This document shows positions 33,882-41,800 of a stretch of DNA of 64,000 nucleotides, one piece after another; the first letter of the stretch is position 1, and each line of letters begins with the position of its first letter. The notes beneath the pieces are model-generated. The model made no database searches. It had not been told where the DNA came from and worked only from the letters and a program-made list of their open reading frames with translations. Both the position numbers and the translations under genes were made by a program. The stretch is from contig NZ_QJRG01000049.1 of NCBI RefSeq assembly GCF_004025535.1, positions 569,517-633,516 of the forward strand, written 5' to 3'. This stretch comes from Pseudomonas alkylphenolica (GTDB lineage: Bacteria > Pseudomonadota > Gammaproteobacteria > Pseudomonadales > Pseudomonadaceae).

Positions 33882-35420
33882 ATGAACAATAAAAATCCTC
33901 TCAGCGAGCAGAACCCGGCGATCTATGACGTCGCCATCGTGGGCTGTGGCCCGACCGGTGCGGTGCTGGCCAACCTGTTGGCCGAATGCGGCCACAGCGT
34001 GCTGGTGCTGGAGCGCGAGGCCGGCATTCTGCAGTTACCGCGCGCCATTCGCTTCGATGCCGAGTGCATGCGCGTGTTTCAATCCATCGGCCTGCTGCAG
34101 CGCCTGAGCGAGCAGGTCAGTGCAGCCCCGGGCATGAAGTTCGTCAACGCTGCCGGCGAGTTGCTGATCGAATGGCAACGGCCGGTAGCGCTCGGCAGCC
34201 ATGGCTGGAGCGCCTGCTACCGGGTGCATCAGCCCGATCTCGAACACGCCCTGCGTGAGCGGCTGCAGGAACGACCGGGGGTGCAGCTACTCACGCGCCA
34301 TGATGTCTTCGCCCTGACCGAGCACGCCGATCACGTCGCGCTCAGTTACGAGAACATGCGCAACGGCGAGCTGCTGACCAGCCGCGCGCGTTATGTGATC
34401 GGCTGCGACGGTGCGCGCTCGCTGGTTCGCCGGCTGATGGGCAGTGCCCTGGAAGACCTGCAGCTGCATGAGCGCTGGCTGGTGATCGACTTCATGCTCA
34501 AGCGCCCCCTGCCTGAGCTGGGCGACTACTCCATCCAGTATTGCGACCCGCAGCGCCCGAGCACCTACATCTGCGGTGCCGGTCAACGCCGGCGCTGGGA
34601 AGTGATGGTGATGCCCGGTGACGATCTTGCGCAGATCAACACGCCGGAATGGATCTGGGCGTGCCTGTCGCGCTGGATCGGTCCGGCGGACGCAGAGATC
34701 GAGCGTTCGGCGGTGTACATGTTCCACTCCGTGGTCGCGCAGCAATGGCGACGCGGGCGGCTGCTGATTGCCGGCGATGCGGCGCATCAGACCCCGCCGT
34801 TCATGGGGCAGGGCATGGCGGCGGGCATTCGCGATGCGGCCAACCTTGCCTGGAAGTTGCGCGCGGTGCTGGCGGGCGAGGCGGACGACGCACTGCTGGA
34901 CAGCTACGCCTCCGAACGGATCCCCCACGTCCGCGAATTCATCGAAGGCGCGGTGCGCTTTGGCGATATCATCCAGGCCACCGACAGCGAGGCCGTGGCC
35001 GCGCGGGATGCGAGCCTGAGTTGCGCCATCGAAAACTTCCGTACCCCGGAGCCGGCGCTTGGCCCCGGTGCCCACGATGGCGCGCCCGAAGGCGTCGCCG
35101 GGCAGGTGACACCCCAGTTCCGCCTGGCCGACGGCAGCCTGATGGATGACGTCACCGGTTACCGCTACCTGTTGCTGTGCCGGCTTGAAACCCTGGCGCT
35201 GGCCTGCGATCTGGCCGACGCGTCGGTAAGCTGCCGGGCAGCCGACGATCCGGCCATGCGCGCCTGGCTCGACAGCCTCGGCGCCTGCGCCGCCCTGATC
35301 CGCCCGGACCGCTATCTGCATGGCCTGGCACACACTGAAACCGACCTGGAACCGCTGCTGTTGCGGGCGTTTCCCTTGACCCCGGGCAATAGCGAACCGC
35401 TGCGCTCGAACTGCGCCTGA
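33882..35420 (+). CDS. MhpA-like FAD-dependent aromatic monooxygenase
   Basis: A 512-residue class A flavoprotein hydroxylase. Motifs: dinucleotide fold VAIVGCGPTGAVLANLLAE near 16-34, the DG motif VIGCDGARSLVRR near 170, and GD motif LLIAGDAAHQTPPFMGQGMAAGIRDAANLAWKL near 295-325. It resembles 3-(3-hydroxyphenyl)propionate hydroxylases and related phenol hydroxylases. It should use NAD(P)H and O2 to hydroxylate a phenolic ring. The ribosome site is weak (GAAGAGACG). It is co-directional with FAH, MFS and porin genes under the probable IclR operators. Confidence 0.9.
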   Translation: MNNKNPLSEQNPAIYDVAIVGCGPTGAVLANLLAECGHSVLVLEREAGILQLPRAIRFDAECMRVFQSIGLLQRLSEQVSAAPGMKFVNAAGELLIEWQRPVALGSHGWSACYRVHQPDLEHALRERLQERPGVQLLTRHDVFALTEHADHVALSYENMRNGELLTSRARYVIGCDGARSLVRRLMGSALEDLQLHERWLVIDFMLKRPLPELGDYSIQYCDPQRPSTYICGAGQRRRWEVMVMPGDDLAQINTPEWIWACLSRWIGPADAEIERSAVYMFHSVVAQQWRRGRLLIAGDAAHQTPPFMGQGMAAGIRDAANLAWKLRAVLAGEADDALLDSYASERIPHVREFIEGAVRFGDIIQATDSEAVAARDASLSCAIENFRTPEPALGPGAHDGAPEGVAGQVTPQFRLADGSLMDDVTGYRYLLLCRLETLALACDLADASVSCRAADDPAMRAWLDSLGACAALIRPDRYLHGLAHTETDLEPLLLRAFPLTPGNSEPLRSNCA

Positions 35421-35427
35421 GGCGCCC

Positions 35428-35447
35428 GGCGGGAGGTGACTCCCGCC
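35428..35447 (+). repeat. Intercistronic hairpin between hydroxylase and MFS genes
   Basis: A perfect eight-base-pair stem GGCGGGAG/CTCCCGCC with loop GTGA, just after the hydroxylase stop. No T-run follows. Confidence 0.55.
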
Positions 35448-35505
35448 AAGCTACCGACCACTACAAGAACAATATGCATGCCTTGAGCATGCCGGAGTGC
35501 CTATC

Positions 35506-36846
35506 ATGCAAAGCCTCGATCAGGCTGCCTCGCAAGAGGTGCCAGGTGTAACGCTGCCGTCTTCGGTCAGCGCCGAACAGGTCATGTCGCGGGTTTCCCG
35601 CCGACTGCTCGGTTTCCTCTTCCTGCTGTTCATGTTTTCTTTTCTCGACCGCATCAACATCGGCTTCGCCGGCGCGGCGATGAGCCGTGACCTGGGTTTG
35701 AGCGCAGCGGCGTTCGGCTTGGCCAACACGGTGTTTTACGCGGTGTACATCGCCTGTGGCATACCCAGCAACCTGATGCTCGAACGCATCGGCGCGCGGC
35801 GCTGGATCGCCGTGCTGGTGGTGGCCTGGGGCATCGCTTCTACCTGCACGATGTTTGCCCGCGATGAAACCAGCCTGTATGTGTTGCGGATGCTGGTGGG
35901 CATCACCGAGGCGGGCTTCCTGCCGGGCATGTTGCTGTACATCAGCCGCTGGTTCCCCAGTGAGTACCGCTCGCGCGCCAATGCCCTGTTCATGATCGCC
36001 ATGCCGGTTACTGCCACCCTCGGATCGATCGTCTCGGGCTTCCTGCTTGAACTTAACGGCACTTTTGGCTTGCACGGCTGGCAATGGCTGTTCATGGTCG
36101 AGGGCCTGCCGTGTGTGGTGCTCGGCATGATCGCCTGGTATCGCCTGGACGATTCACCGGAGCGTGCGCGCTGGCTCAGCACCGAAGAGAAGCAGGTGCT
36201 GGCCGCGCTGATGGCGCGTGATCGTGAGGTGGCAACGCGCAATGGCGGTGGCGTTGCCAGCGGTCGTTGGCTCACGGCAGGCACTATGCGCCTGGCATTG
36301 ATCTACTTCTGCATGGTCACCAGCATGGGCATGGTGAATATCTGGGGGCCGCAGATGATCGCCGGATTCAGCGCCGGCGCGGGCAACGTGGTCACCGGGT
36401 TCCTTGTTGCCGTTCCGCAGGTCGTCACGGTGTTCGCCATGCTCTGGCTGGGATCGCATTCGGACCGCCTGCGCGAGCGCCGCTGGCACACCTTCGCGCC
36501 GCTGGCGATCGGCGCCGTGGGCTGGCTGGCGGCAGCCTTCCTGCACAGCCCGGCGCTGCAGTTGCTCGGCATCAGCCTGGCTTCGGCAGGTGCCTTCGGT
36601 GCCATGACGGTGTTCTGGGCCTTTGCCGACCAGAATCTGTCGTCGTCGGCCAAGGTGGTGGGCATCGCCTTCATCAACGCGTTTGGCAACGCGGCGACCA
36701 TTGTCAGTTCGCTGATGGTCGGGATACTCAAGGACCACACCCAGAGCTTCGTGTCGGGTATCTGCTACGCCGCCGTGCTGCTGGCCATCGGCGCCGTGCT
36801 GGTGATCAGAGGCGCACACGTCCGCCGAGCCACGCTCAACGCCTGA
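35506..36846 (+). CDS. MFS transporter (anion:cation symporter type)
   Basis: A 446-residue MFS carrier starting at ATG 35506 with CGGAG nine bases upstream. Twelve TM helices are expected. Signature pieces are FLDRINIGFAGAAMSRDLGLSAAAFGLANTVFYAVYIACGIPSN and RMLVGITEAGFLPGMLLYISRWFPSEYRSRANALF, typical of the ACS family that imports aromatic or sugar acids (phthalate, hydroxyphenylacetate, glucarate). It is the inner-membrane importer of this operon, with the OprD porin as outer-membrane partner. Confidence 0.92.
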   Translation: MQSLDQAASQEVPGVTLPSSVSAEQVMSRVSRRLLGFLFLLFMFSFLDRINIGFAGAAMSRDLGLSAAAFGLANTVFYAVYIACGIPSNLMLERIGARRWIAVLVVAWGIASTCTMFARDETSLYVLRMLVGITEAGFLPGMLLYISRWFPSEYRSRANALFMIAMPVTATLGSIVSGFLLELNGTFGLHGWQWLFMVEGLPCVVLGMIAWYRLDDSPERARWLSTEEKQVLAALMARDREVATRNGGGVASGRWLTAGTMRLALIYFCMVTSMGMVNIWGPQMIAGFSAGAGNVVTGFLVAVPQVVTVFAMLWLGSHSDRLRERRWHTFAPLAIGAVGWLAAAFLHSPALQLLGISLASAGAFGAMTVFWAFADQNLSSSAKVVGIAFINAFGNAATIVSSLMVGILKDHTQSFVSGICYAAVLLAIGAVLVIRGAHVRRATLNA

Positions 36847-36920
36847 CTCACGCTTCATAGACCCGCTGCGGCAGCCACTGCCGTGGCGCGACCTTTCACG
36901 TCTGCAGAAGAACAAAAGCC

Positions 36921-38171
36921 ATGACCAGACTGACGCTTTCGCTCCTCGCTTTGCTGGCCCACCTGGCGCTGCCCTGTGCGCAGGCCGGGGACTTTCTCAC
37001 CGACAGCAGCGGCAAGCTGCTGGTGCGCAATTATTACTTCGACCGCGATTTTCGCAGTGGCAGCGGCCAATCCCAGGCCCAGGAATGGGCGCAGGGCTTT
37101 CTGCTCAAAGTGCAGTCCGGCTATACCCCGGGCACCTTCGGCTTCGGGCTGGATGCCAGCGCGATGGCCGGCTTCAAGCTCGATTCGTCGCCTGACCGCG
37201 TCGGCACCGGCCTGATCCCGTACAGCCCGACCACCCGCGAGCCGAATGACAGCTTTGCCGAGGCGGGGCTGACCGCCAAGTTCAAGGTCTCGAAAACCGA
37301 GCTCAAGGTGGGGCAGGTCGACCCGATGTTACCGGTGATCCTGCCGGTGATGTCGCGGCTGTTCCCGCCGACCTTTCGTGGTGTCGACCTGAGTTCGCGT
37401 GACATCGAGGGGCTGACGCTGCGTGCCGGCCGGATCGACCGCATCAACCTGCGCGACTCGACCAACTGGCAGCCCTTGCAGGTCTCCAGCCAGTTCGGTC
37501 GCTTCACGGCGGGGGCCGAGTCCAAGGAGTTCCTCTATGCGGGGGGCGACTGGGCGTTCGATCAGGGCGCAACCTTCAGCTACTACCGGGCGCAGCTAAG
37601 CGACATCTACCAGCAGGACTACCTGGGGCTGCTGAAAAGTATTGCGGTGGGGCCCGGCACGCTCAAGGTCGACCTTCGCTTTCATGCCAGCCGTGAAGAT
37701 GGCGAGGCCCGGGCCGGTCGCGTAGACAACCGCGCCTACCAGTACAACCTGTCCTATGCCCTGGCGGGGCACACCCTGGCGTTTGGACAGATGCACATGA
37801 GTGGCGACACGGCCTTGCCCTATCTCGCCGGCACCGACGTCAACGTCATTACCGAAGGATCGCTGGTATCGGAGTTCAGCAACCCCAAGGAACGTACCTG
37901 GCAGGCGCGCTATCAGTACGACTTTGCCGCGGCGGGGATTCCCGGTTTGAGCGCGTTGTATCGTTACATTGATGGCCGCAACGTGCACTTTTCCGGCGCC
38001 GGTGGTGACAACGACGAGACCGAGCGCTCCTGGGAGCTGGCCTACGTCATCCAGTCGGGGCCGGCAAAGGGCCTCGGGCTGCGTTACCGACAGGGGCATT
38101 ACACCAGCAACTACTTTCGTGACGTCGATGAACAGCGGGTGAACATCGACTACACGGTTATGCTGTTCTGA
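36921..38171 (+). CDS. OprD-family outer-membrane porin
   Basis: A 416-residue porin with a signal peptide (1 to about 22, ending AQA before GDFL). The OprD signature follows: FLTDSSGKLLVRNYYFDRDFRSG, AQEWAQGFLLKVQSGYTPGTFGFGLDASAMAGFKLDSS, and a C-terminal barrel ending VNIDYTVMLF with a terminal Phe. OprD/Opd porins take up small carboxylates. It is the last gene of the FAH-hydroxylase-MFS operon and likely admits the aromatic acid. It converges with the NTF2-like genes. Confidence 0.95.
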   Translation: MTRLTLSLLALLAHLALPCAQAGDFLTDSSGKLLVRNYYFDRDFRSGSGQSQAQEWAQGFLLKVQSGYTPGTFGFGLDASAMAGFKLDSSPDRVGTGLIPYSPTTREPNDSFAEAGLTAKFKVSKTELKVGQVDPMLPVILPVMSRLFPPTFRGVDLSSRDIEGLTLRAGRIDRINLRDSTNWQPLQVSSQFGRFTAGAESKEFLYAGGDWAFDQGATFSYYRAQLSDIYQQDYLGLLKSIAVGPGTLKVDLRFHASREDGEARAGRVDNRAYQYNLSYALAGHTLAFGQMHMSGDTALPYLAGTDVNVITEGSLVSEFSNPKERTWQARYQYDFAAAGIPGLSALYRYIDGRNVHFSGAGGDNDETERSWELAYVIQSGPAKGLGLRYRQGHYTSNYFRDVDEQRVNIDYTVMLF

Positions 38172-38179
38172 TCGGCACG

Positions 38180-38614
38180 CTAGGGCCGCAGGACGTCGCG
38201 GCAGCCCTGCTCATGGCTGATGACCATGCGCCGATGGGCGATACGCCAGCCGTTTGGCGTCGCTACCCAGCGGTCCTGGTATTCGGCCAGTGATTCATAG
38301 GTCAGGTCCTGCAGGCTGCCGGCGCCGCGATGCGCGGCGCGGACGTACACGCGACTCTCGACCGCCGCGTCACTGACTTCGACCAGCAGATTGCCAAGCA
38401 AGTGTTGCGAAGGTCCGCAGCCTTCCAGGTGCACACGAATCATGGCGACAATCGGCTCGCGGCCTTGCAGGCGGTTCAGGCCGCCATAGTCGGCGGTTGC
38501 CGCTTCTATAAACACCTCATTCAGCGCGGACCAGTCGCGCTGGTCGCAGGCGCGAGCGTAGCGGGAAAGGACCACATTGAGCTCGCGCTCAAGCAGCAGC
38601 TGTTTGATGTCCAT
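38180..38614 (-). CDS. NTF2/SnoaL-like protein (1)
   Basis: A 144-residue alpha+beta cone-fold protein starting at ATG 38614, which has GGGAGG five bases upstream. It shows the SnoaL_4 pattern: LNVVLSRYARACDQRDWSALNEVFIEAATADYGG, GREPIVAMIRVHLEGCGPSQHLLGN and YQDRWVATPNGWRIAHRRMV. Relatives include polyketide cyclases, ketosteroid-isomerase-like enzymes, bile-acid dehydratase BaiE and ring-hydroxylating dioxygenase small subunits. With its neighbour it could be an isomerase or dehydratase of the pathway. The reaction is unknown. Confidence 0.85.
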   Translation of the reverse strand: MDIKQLLLERELNVVLSRYARACDQRDWSALNEVFIEAATADYGGLNRLQGREPIVAMIRVHLEGCGPSQHLLGNLLVEVSDAAVESRVYVRAAHRGAGSLQDLTYESLAEYQDRWVATPNGWRIAHRRMVISHEQGCRDVLRP

Positions 38615-38649
38615 CGTGCCTCCCTTTTTTGATCTTGCGGTTTGACGGT

Positions 38650-39081
38650 TCAACCCAGCAAATGCCCGCTCAGGTCGCCAATCATGTCCAGCTGCGAATA
38701 ATCACGAAAACTGAAGCGCCACACCCCGTCGACACGCTCGAACTCATCAAGGTAACGCCCGCCGGCGATGGCTTGCAGGGGCAGGGTATCGGTGGCCTGG
38801 AATACCGTGTAGCAGGAGCGGACCGTCGCGGTTCCCGCCACTTCGTTGATGTCGATGAGGGGGTTGCTGATGACGTGGCGGGTGCGCGGTGTGCCACAGG
38901 GGTAGAGTTTGATGCGTTGCTGCCAGATGCCCAGCAGCGTGGTGTGATCAATCGGTTCCGGGGTTTGGACCTTGATGCGGGCATGTGCAAACAGCCGCGA
39001 GGCTTCGATCAGTTGGCCGCGGTCCAGGCATTCGGCGTAACGGTAGAGCAGGTTGCAGATCTGCACGGCGCTGGTGCTCAT
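38650..39081 (-). CDS. NTF2/SnoaL-like protein (2)
   Basis: A 143-residue NTF2-fold protein from ATG 39081 with GAGG six bases upstream. Core features: AVQICNLLYRYAECLDRGQLIEASRLFAHARI, TRHVISNPLIDINEVAGTATVRSCYTVFQ and GGRYLDEFERVDGVWRFSFRDY. It is a distant relative of the gene 35 bases downstream. The pair may form a heteromer. A terminator-like hairpin with eight T lies just ahead of its ribosome site, so its expression relative to the MFS gene may be attenuated. Confidence 0.83.
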   Translation of the reverse strand: MSTSAVQICNLLYRYAECLDRGQLIEASRLFAHARIKVQTPEPIDHTTLLGIWQQRIKLYPCGTPRTRHVISNPLIDINEVAGTATVRSCYTVFQATDTLPLQAIAGGRYLDEFERVDGVWRFSFRDYSQLDMIGDLSGHLLG

Positions 39082-39091
39082 GGCGATCCTC

Positions 39092-39129
39092 AAAAAAAAG
39101 CCGCTGGAACCTGTAAAGATTGCAGCGGC
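39092..39129 (-). terminator. Rho-independent terminator/attenuator after the MFS gene
   Basis: On the minus strand GCCGCTG and CAGCGGC form a perfect seven-base-pair stem with a 16-base loop, followed by eight T. It ends right at the ribosome site of the next gene, so read-through would be needed to make the NTF2-like proteins from the MFS promoter. Confidence 0.75.
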
Positions 39130-39143
39130 GAGGCGGGAAAGGA

Positions 39144-40472
39144 TCAGGCCGTGACGGCCCGGACCGGTGCCAGGTGAGGCGCGGGGTTCTTCATCTGCTG
39201 ACGATAACGCGGTAGCGCCAACGCCAGGAAAATACTCGCCAAGGCCAGCAGCGACACGGAGGCGGCGAGGGCATAGCGCAGTGATTCACCGCCCAGGCGC
39301 GGTACAAAAAAGTCACTGAGCATACCTACCAGCAGCGGTCCGACACCGACGCCGAGCAAGGTCATGGACATGACGAAAATTGACGTCGCCTGGGCCAGCC
39401 GGGTGGCCGGGAACAGGTGGGTAATGGCGCTCAGGCAAGGCGTTGCCCACCACACGCCGAGGAAGGCGAAGCCGCTGTAGAACAGGAAGGCTTGCGGCAC
39501 GGCGGTGTCGCCGATGTTGAACGCGGTGCCCTGTGGCCAGAGGAAGTAGGCCAGCGCGAACGGAATGCTCAGCAGTGTGCCCAGCAACGGTACGCCGATC
39601 TGCCAGCCGGCGTCACGCCGCGCCATGCGGTCGGTGACAATGCCGCAGGTCAGGGTGCCGACAGTCGCTCCGGTGCCGCCGACCACGCCTACTAGAAAAC
39701 CTGCCTGTTGCAGGTTGAGGCCGTGCGAGCGAATCAGGAAGCTCGGGCTCCAGGTGCCGATGGCGTAACCGGCAATCGCCGCTGCGCCACCGGTCAGTAC
39801 CAGCCACAGGAACGACGGCATGCGAAACAGCTCGACCAGGGTTTTCGCCCAGCCGTCCTGCTGCACCGCGACCATGCCCAGTGGCGCCACCGGCCTGGGC
39901 GAACGCACGGTCAGCAACAGCAGCAAACCGAGGAAAATGCCCGGTGCACCGATCAACAGGAACGCATAGCGCCAGCCGTGGTGCTGGGCAATCCAGCCGC
40001 CCAGGCCCAGGCCGACGATCGCGCCCAGGCTGGAGCCGAGCATCAGCACCGAGAGGGCCGTGGAGCGGCGATTGGCCGGGTACAGGTCCGATACCATGGC
40101 CACCGACGGCGCGGTGCCGCCGGCTTCACCGACCGCCACGCCAATGCGCGCCAGTACCAGGGTAAGGAAGTTGCCGGCCATGCCGCAGAGCATGGTCATC
40201 ACGCTCCAGGCGATGCAGCTGAAAGCGATCACCGGCTTGCGCCCGATGCGGTCCGACAGGCGCCCCATCGGGAAGCCGAACACGGTATAGAACACGGCGA
40301 AGGTCACCCCTGACAGCAGACCGATGCCGGTATCGGAAATACCGAACTCGAGTTTCACCGGTTCGATCAGGATCGCCATCAACTGACGGTCGATGTAGTT
40401 GAACACATAGATGCTGGCGAGCACGAAAAGCGCGTAGTGCGTTCGCCAGGTCACGGCGGTGGGTTGGGTCAC
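39144..40472 (-). CDS. MFS transporter
   Basis: A 442-residue carrier. GTG 40472 is preferred because GGGAG lies about eight bases upstream; longer in-frame extensions lack a ribosome site. Twelve TM helices are expected. Motifs: YIDRQLMAILIEPVKLEFGISDTGIGLLSG, GRLSDRIGRKPVIAFSC (MFS motif A) and GVAVGEAGGTAPSVAMVSDLYPANRRSTALS. This spinster-like/ACS-like group is frequent beside steroid, terpene and aromatic catabolic genes. It is divergent from the ene-reductase operon, sharing the 40533-40600 motif pair. Confidence 0.9.
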   Translation of the reverse strand: MTQPTAVTWRTHYALFVLASIYVFNYIDRQLMAILIEPVKLEFGISDTGIGLLSGVTFAVFYTVFGFPMGRLSDRIGRKPVIAFSCIAWSVMTMLCGMAGNFLTLVLARIGVAVGEAGGTAPSVAMVSDLYPANRRSTALSVLMLGSSLGAIVGLGLGGWIAQHHGWRYAFLLIGAPGIFLGLLLLLTVRSPRPVAPLGMVAVQQDGWAKTLVELFRMPSFLWLVLTGGAAAIAGYAIGTWSPSFLIRSHGLNLQQAGFLVGVVGGTGATVGTLTCGIVTDRMARRDAGWQIGVPLLGTLLSIPFALAYFLWPQGTAFNIGDTAVPQAFLFYSGFAFLGVWWATPCLSAITHLFPATRLAQATSIFVMSMTLLGVGVGPLLVGMLSDFFVPRLGGESLRYALAASVSLLALASIFLALALPRYRQQMKNPAPHLAPVRAVTA

Positions 40473-40532
40473 TGCGGGTACTCCCGTTTTTGTTCTAGTT
40501 GTCGCGATGCTCGGCGGGTCACCGGCTTTTTT

Positions 40533-40551
40533 CATCGTCCGTTCAGACCAT
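40533..40551 (-). promoter_or_regulatory. Cluster motif, arm A (imperfect), MFS/ene-reductase promoter region
   Basis: CATCGTC, six bases, then GACCAT. This is the reverse orientation of CTAGTC-N6-GACGATG with mismatches in the distal half. Together with 40582-40600 it forms an inverted repeat with a 30-base gap between divergent operons. Confidence 0.55.
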
Positions 40552-40581
40552 CTTTGCAGCTTTGGGCAAACCATTGCCAAC

Positions 40582-40600
40582 CTAGTCTTGACGGACGATG
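40582..40600 (+). promoter_or_regulatory. Cluster motif CTAGTC-N6-GACGATG, arm B
   Basis: CTAGTCTTGACGGACGATG fits the 19-base motif fully at its 13 fixed positions. It lies 115 bases upstream of the ene-reductase start. The same motif recurs at 53927, 59374 and 59436. Confidence 0.7.
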
Positions 40601-40714
40601 TTTCGCCTTCGCTCAACGTCAATCATTCAGCCCATTCGCTGGTATGTCAGCACCTGCCCGCACCACGGCAAGCCCTGCGCCAGCCTGAAAATAAAAAGAA
40701 GCTGAGGATCTGAA

Positions 40715-41800
40715 ATGAGCGTCTTGTTCGAGCCGGTCGCCCTGGGCGAGCTGCAACTGGCCAACCGCATCGTCATGGCTCCCATGACGCGCAGTCGCGC
40801 TCTTGCCGATGCAGTGCCCGGCAGCGACATGGTCGAGTACTACCGTCAGCGTGCCAGCGCCGGCCTGATCGTCGCCGAGGGCACTGCACCTTCCGCCAGC
40901 GGCCTGGGCTATTGCCGCACCCCGGGCATCTACAGCAGCGAACAGATCGAGCACTGGCAGCGGGTCACCCAGGCGGTGCATGCCGAGGGTGGGCGCATCG
41001 TCCTGCAACTGATGCACGTGGGGCGCGCCGCCAGCCAGCACAATAAGCCGGCCGGGGCTGCGACCGTGGCACCCTCGGCGCTGCGTGCGCGCACCCAGGT
41101 GTTCAGTGATGCCGTGGGCCTGGTCGACACCGACGAGCCCCAGGCGCTGACCTTGCAAGGCATTCACGAGGTCATCGAAGACTATCGCCAGGCGGCATTG
41201 AATGCGCGCCTGGCCGGTTTCGACGGTGTCGAGCTGCATTGCACCAGCGGTTACCTGCCGATGCAGTTCATGGCCTCCGGCAGCAATCAGCGCAGCGATG
41301 CCTACGGCGGCGATGTGACCGGGCGGGTGCGTTTTGCCAAGGAAGTGATCGAGGCCCTGGCCGCTGCCATCGGTGCCGGACGGGTCGGTTTTCGCCTGTG
41401 TCCCGGCAACCCCTACAACGACATCGACGACCGCGACCCGGCGGGTACGGCAGCGGCGCTGTGTGAAGCCGTGGCGCCGTTGAACCTGGCTTACCTGCAC
41501 ATCATGCGTTCACCCCTGGCTGACCTGGATGCCTTCGCCCTGGCGCGTCGGCACAGCCCTCATGCGTTGATTCTCAACGATGGTTTCGACGGCCCTTCGG
41601 CCAGTGCCGCACTCGCGTCGGGCGAGGGGGCAGCTGTGTCGTTCGGTCGTCATTTTATTGCCAACCCCGATCTGGTGGAGCGCCTGAAACGTGGCCTGCC
41701 GCTCAGTGGCTTTGACCGCAAGACCCTGTATACGCCGGGCGCGGCGGGCTACTCGGATTACCCCACCCATCCCGTCAACACCCAAGAGGCGGCGCAATGA
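40715..41800 (+). CDS. Old yellow enzyme family NAD(P)H:flavin oxidoreductase
   Basis: A 361-residue TIM-barrel FMN enzyme. OYE features include NRIVMAPMTRSRA near 17-29, LQLMHVGRA near 97-105, and SDAYGGDVTGRVRFAKEVIEAL. The active-site pair that is usually His-x-x-Asn is here His175-Cys-Thr-Ser178, with Tyr180 kept. It should reduce a polarised C=C bond, but the Asn-to-Ser change may alter the substrate. The ATG has GAGG upstream, and the stop overlaps the next start (ATGA). First gene of the block B operon. Confidence 0.92.
   Translation: MSVLFEPVALGELQLANRIVMAPMTRSRALADAVPGSDMVEYYRQRASAGLIVAEGTAPSASGLGYCRTPGIYSSEQIEHWQRVTQAVHAEGGRIVLQLMHVGRAASQHNKPAGAATVAPSALRARTQVFSDAVGLVDTDEPQALTLQGIHEVIEDYRQAALNARLAGFDGVELHCTSGYLPMQFMASGSNQRSDAYGGDVTGRVRFAKEVIEALAAAIGAGRVGFRLCPGNPYNDIDDRDPAGTAAALCEAVAPLNLAYLHIMRSPLADLDAFALARRHSPHALILNDGFDGPSASAALASGEGAAVSFGRHFIANPDLVERLKRGLPLSGFDRKTLYTPGAAGYSDYPTHPVNTQEAAQ

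Noticed and set aside
33870..33884. GACGATG at the start of the MhpA-like gene as another cluster-motif site
   Set aside because: The left half CTAGTC is missing and the right half includes the start codon itself.
38180..39081. The NTF2-like pair as classical ketosteroid isomerase
   Set aside because: The fold is shared, but the lengths and visible motifs fit SnoaL_4-type proteins better, and I could not place the isomerase Tyr/Asp/Asp set.
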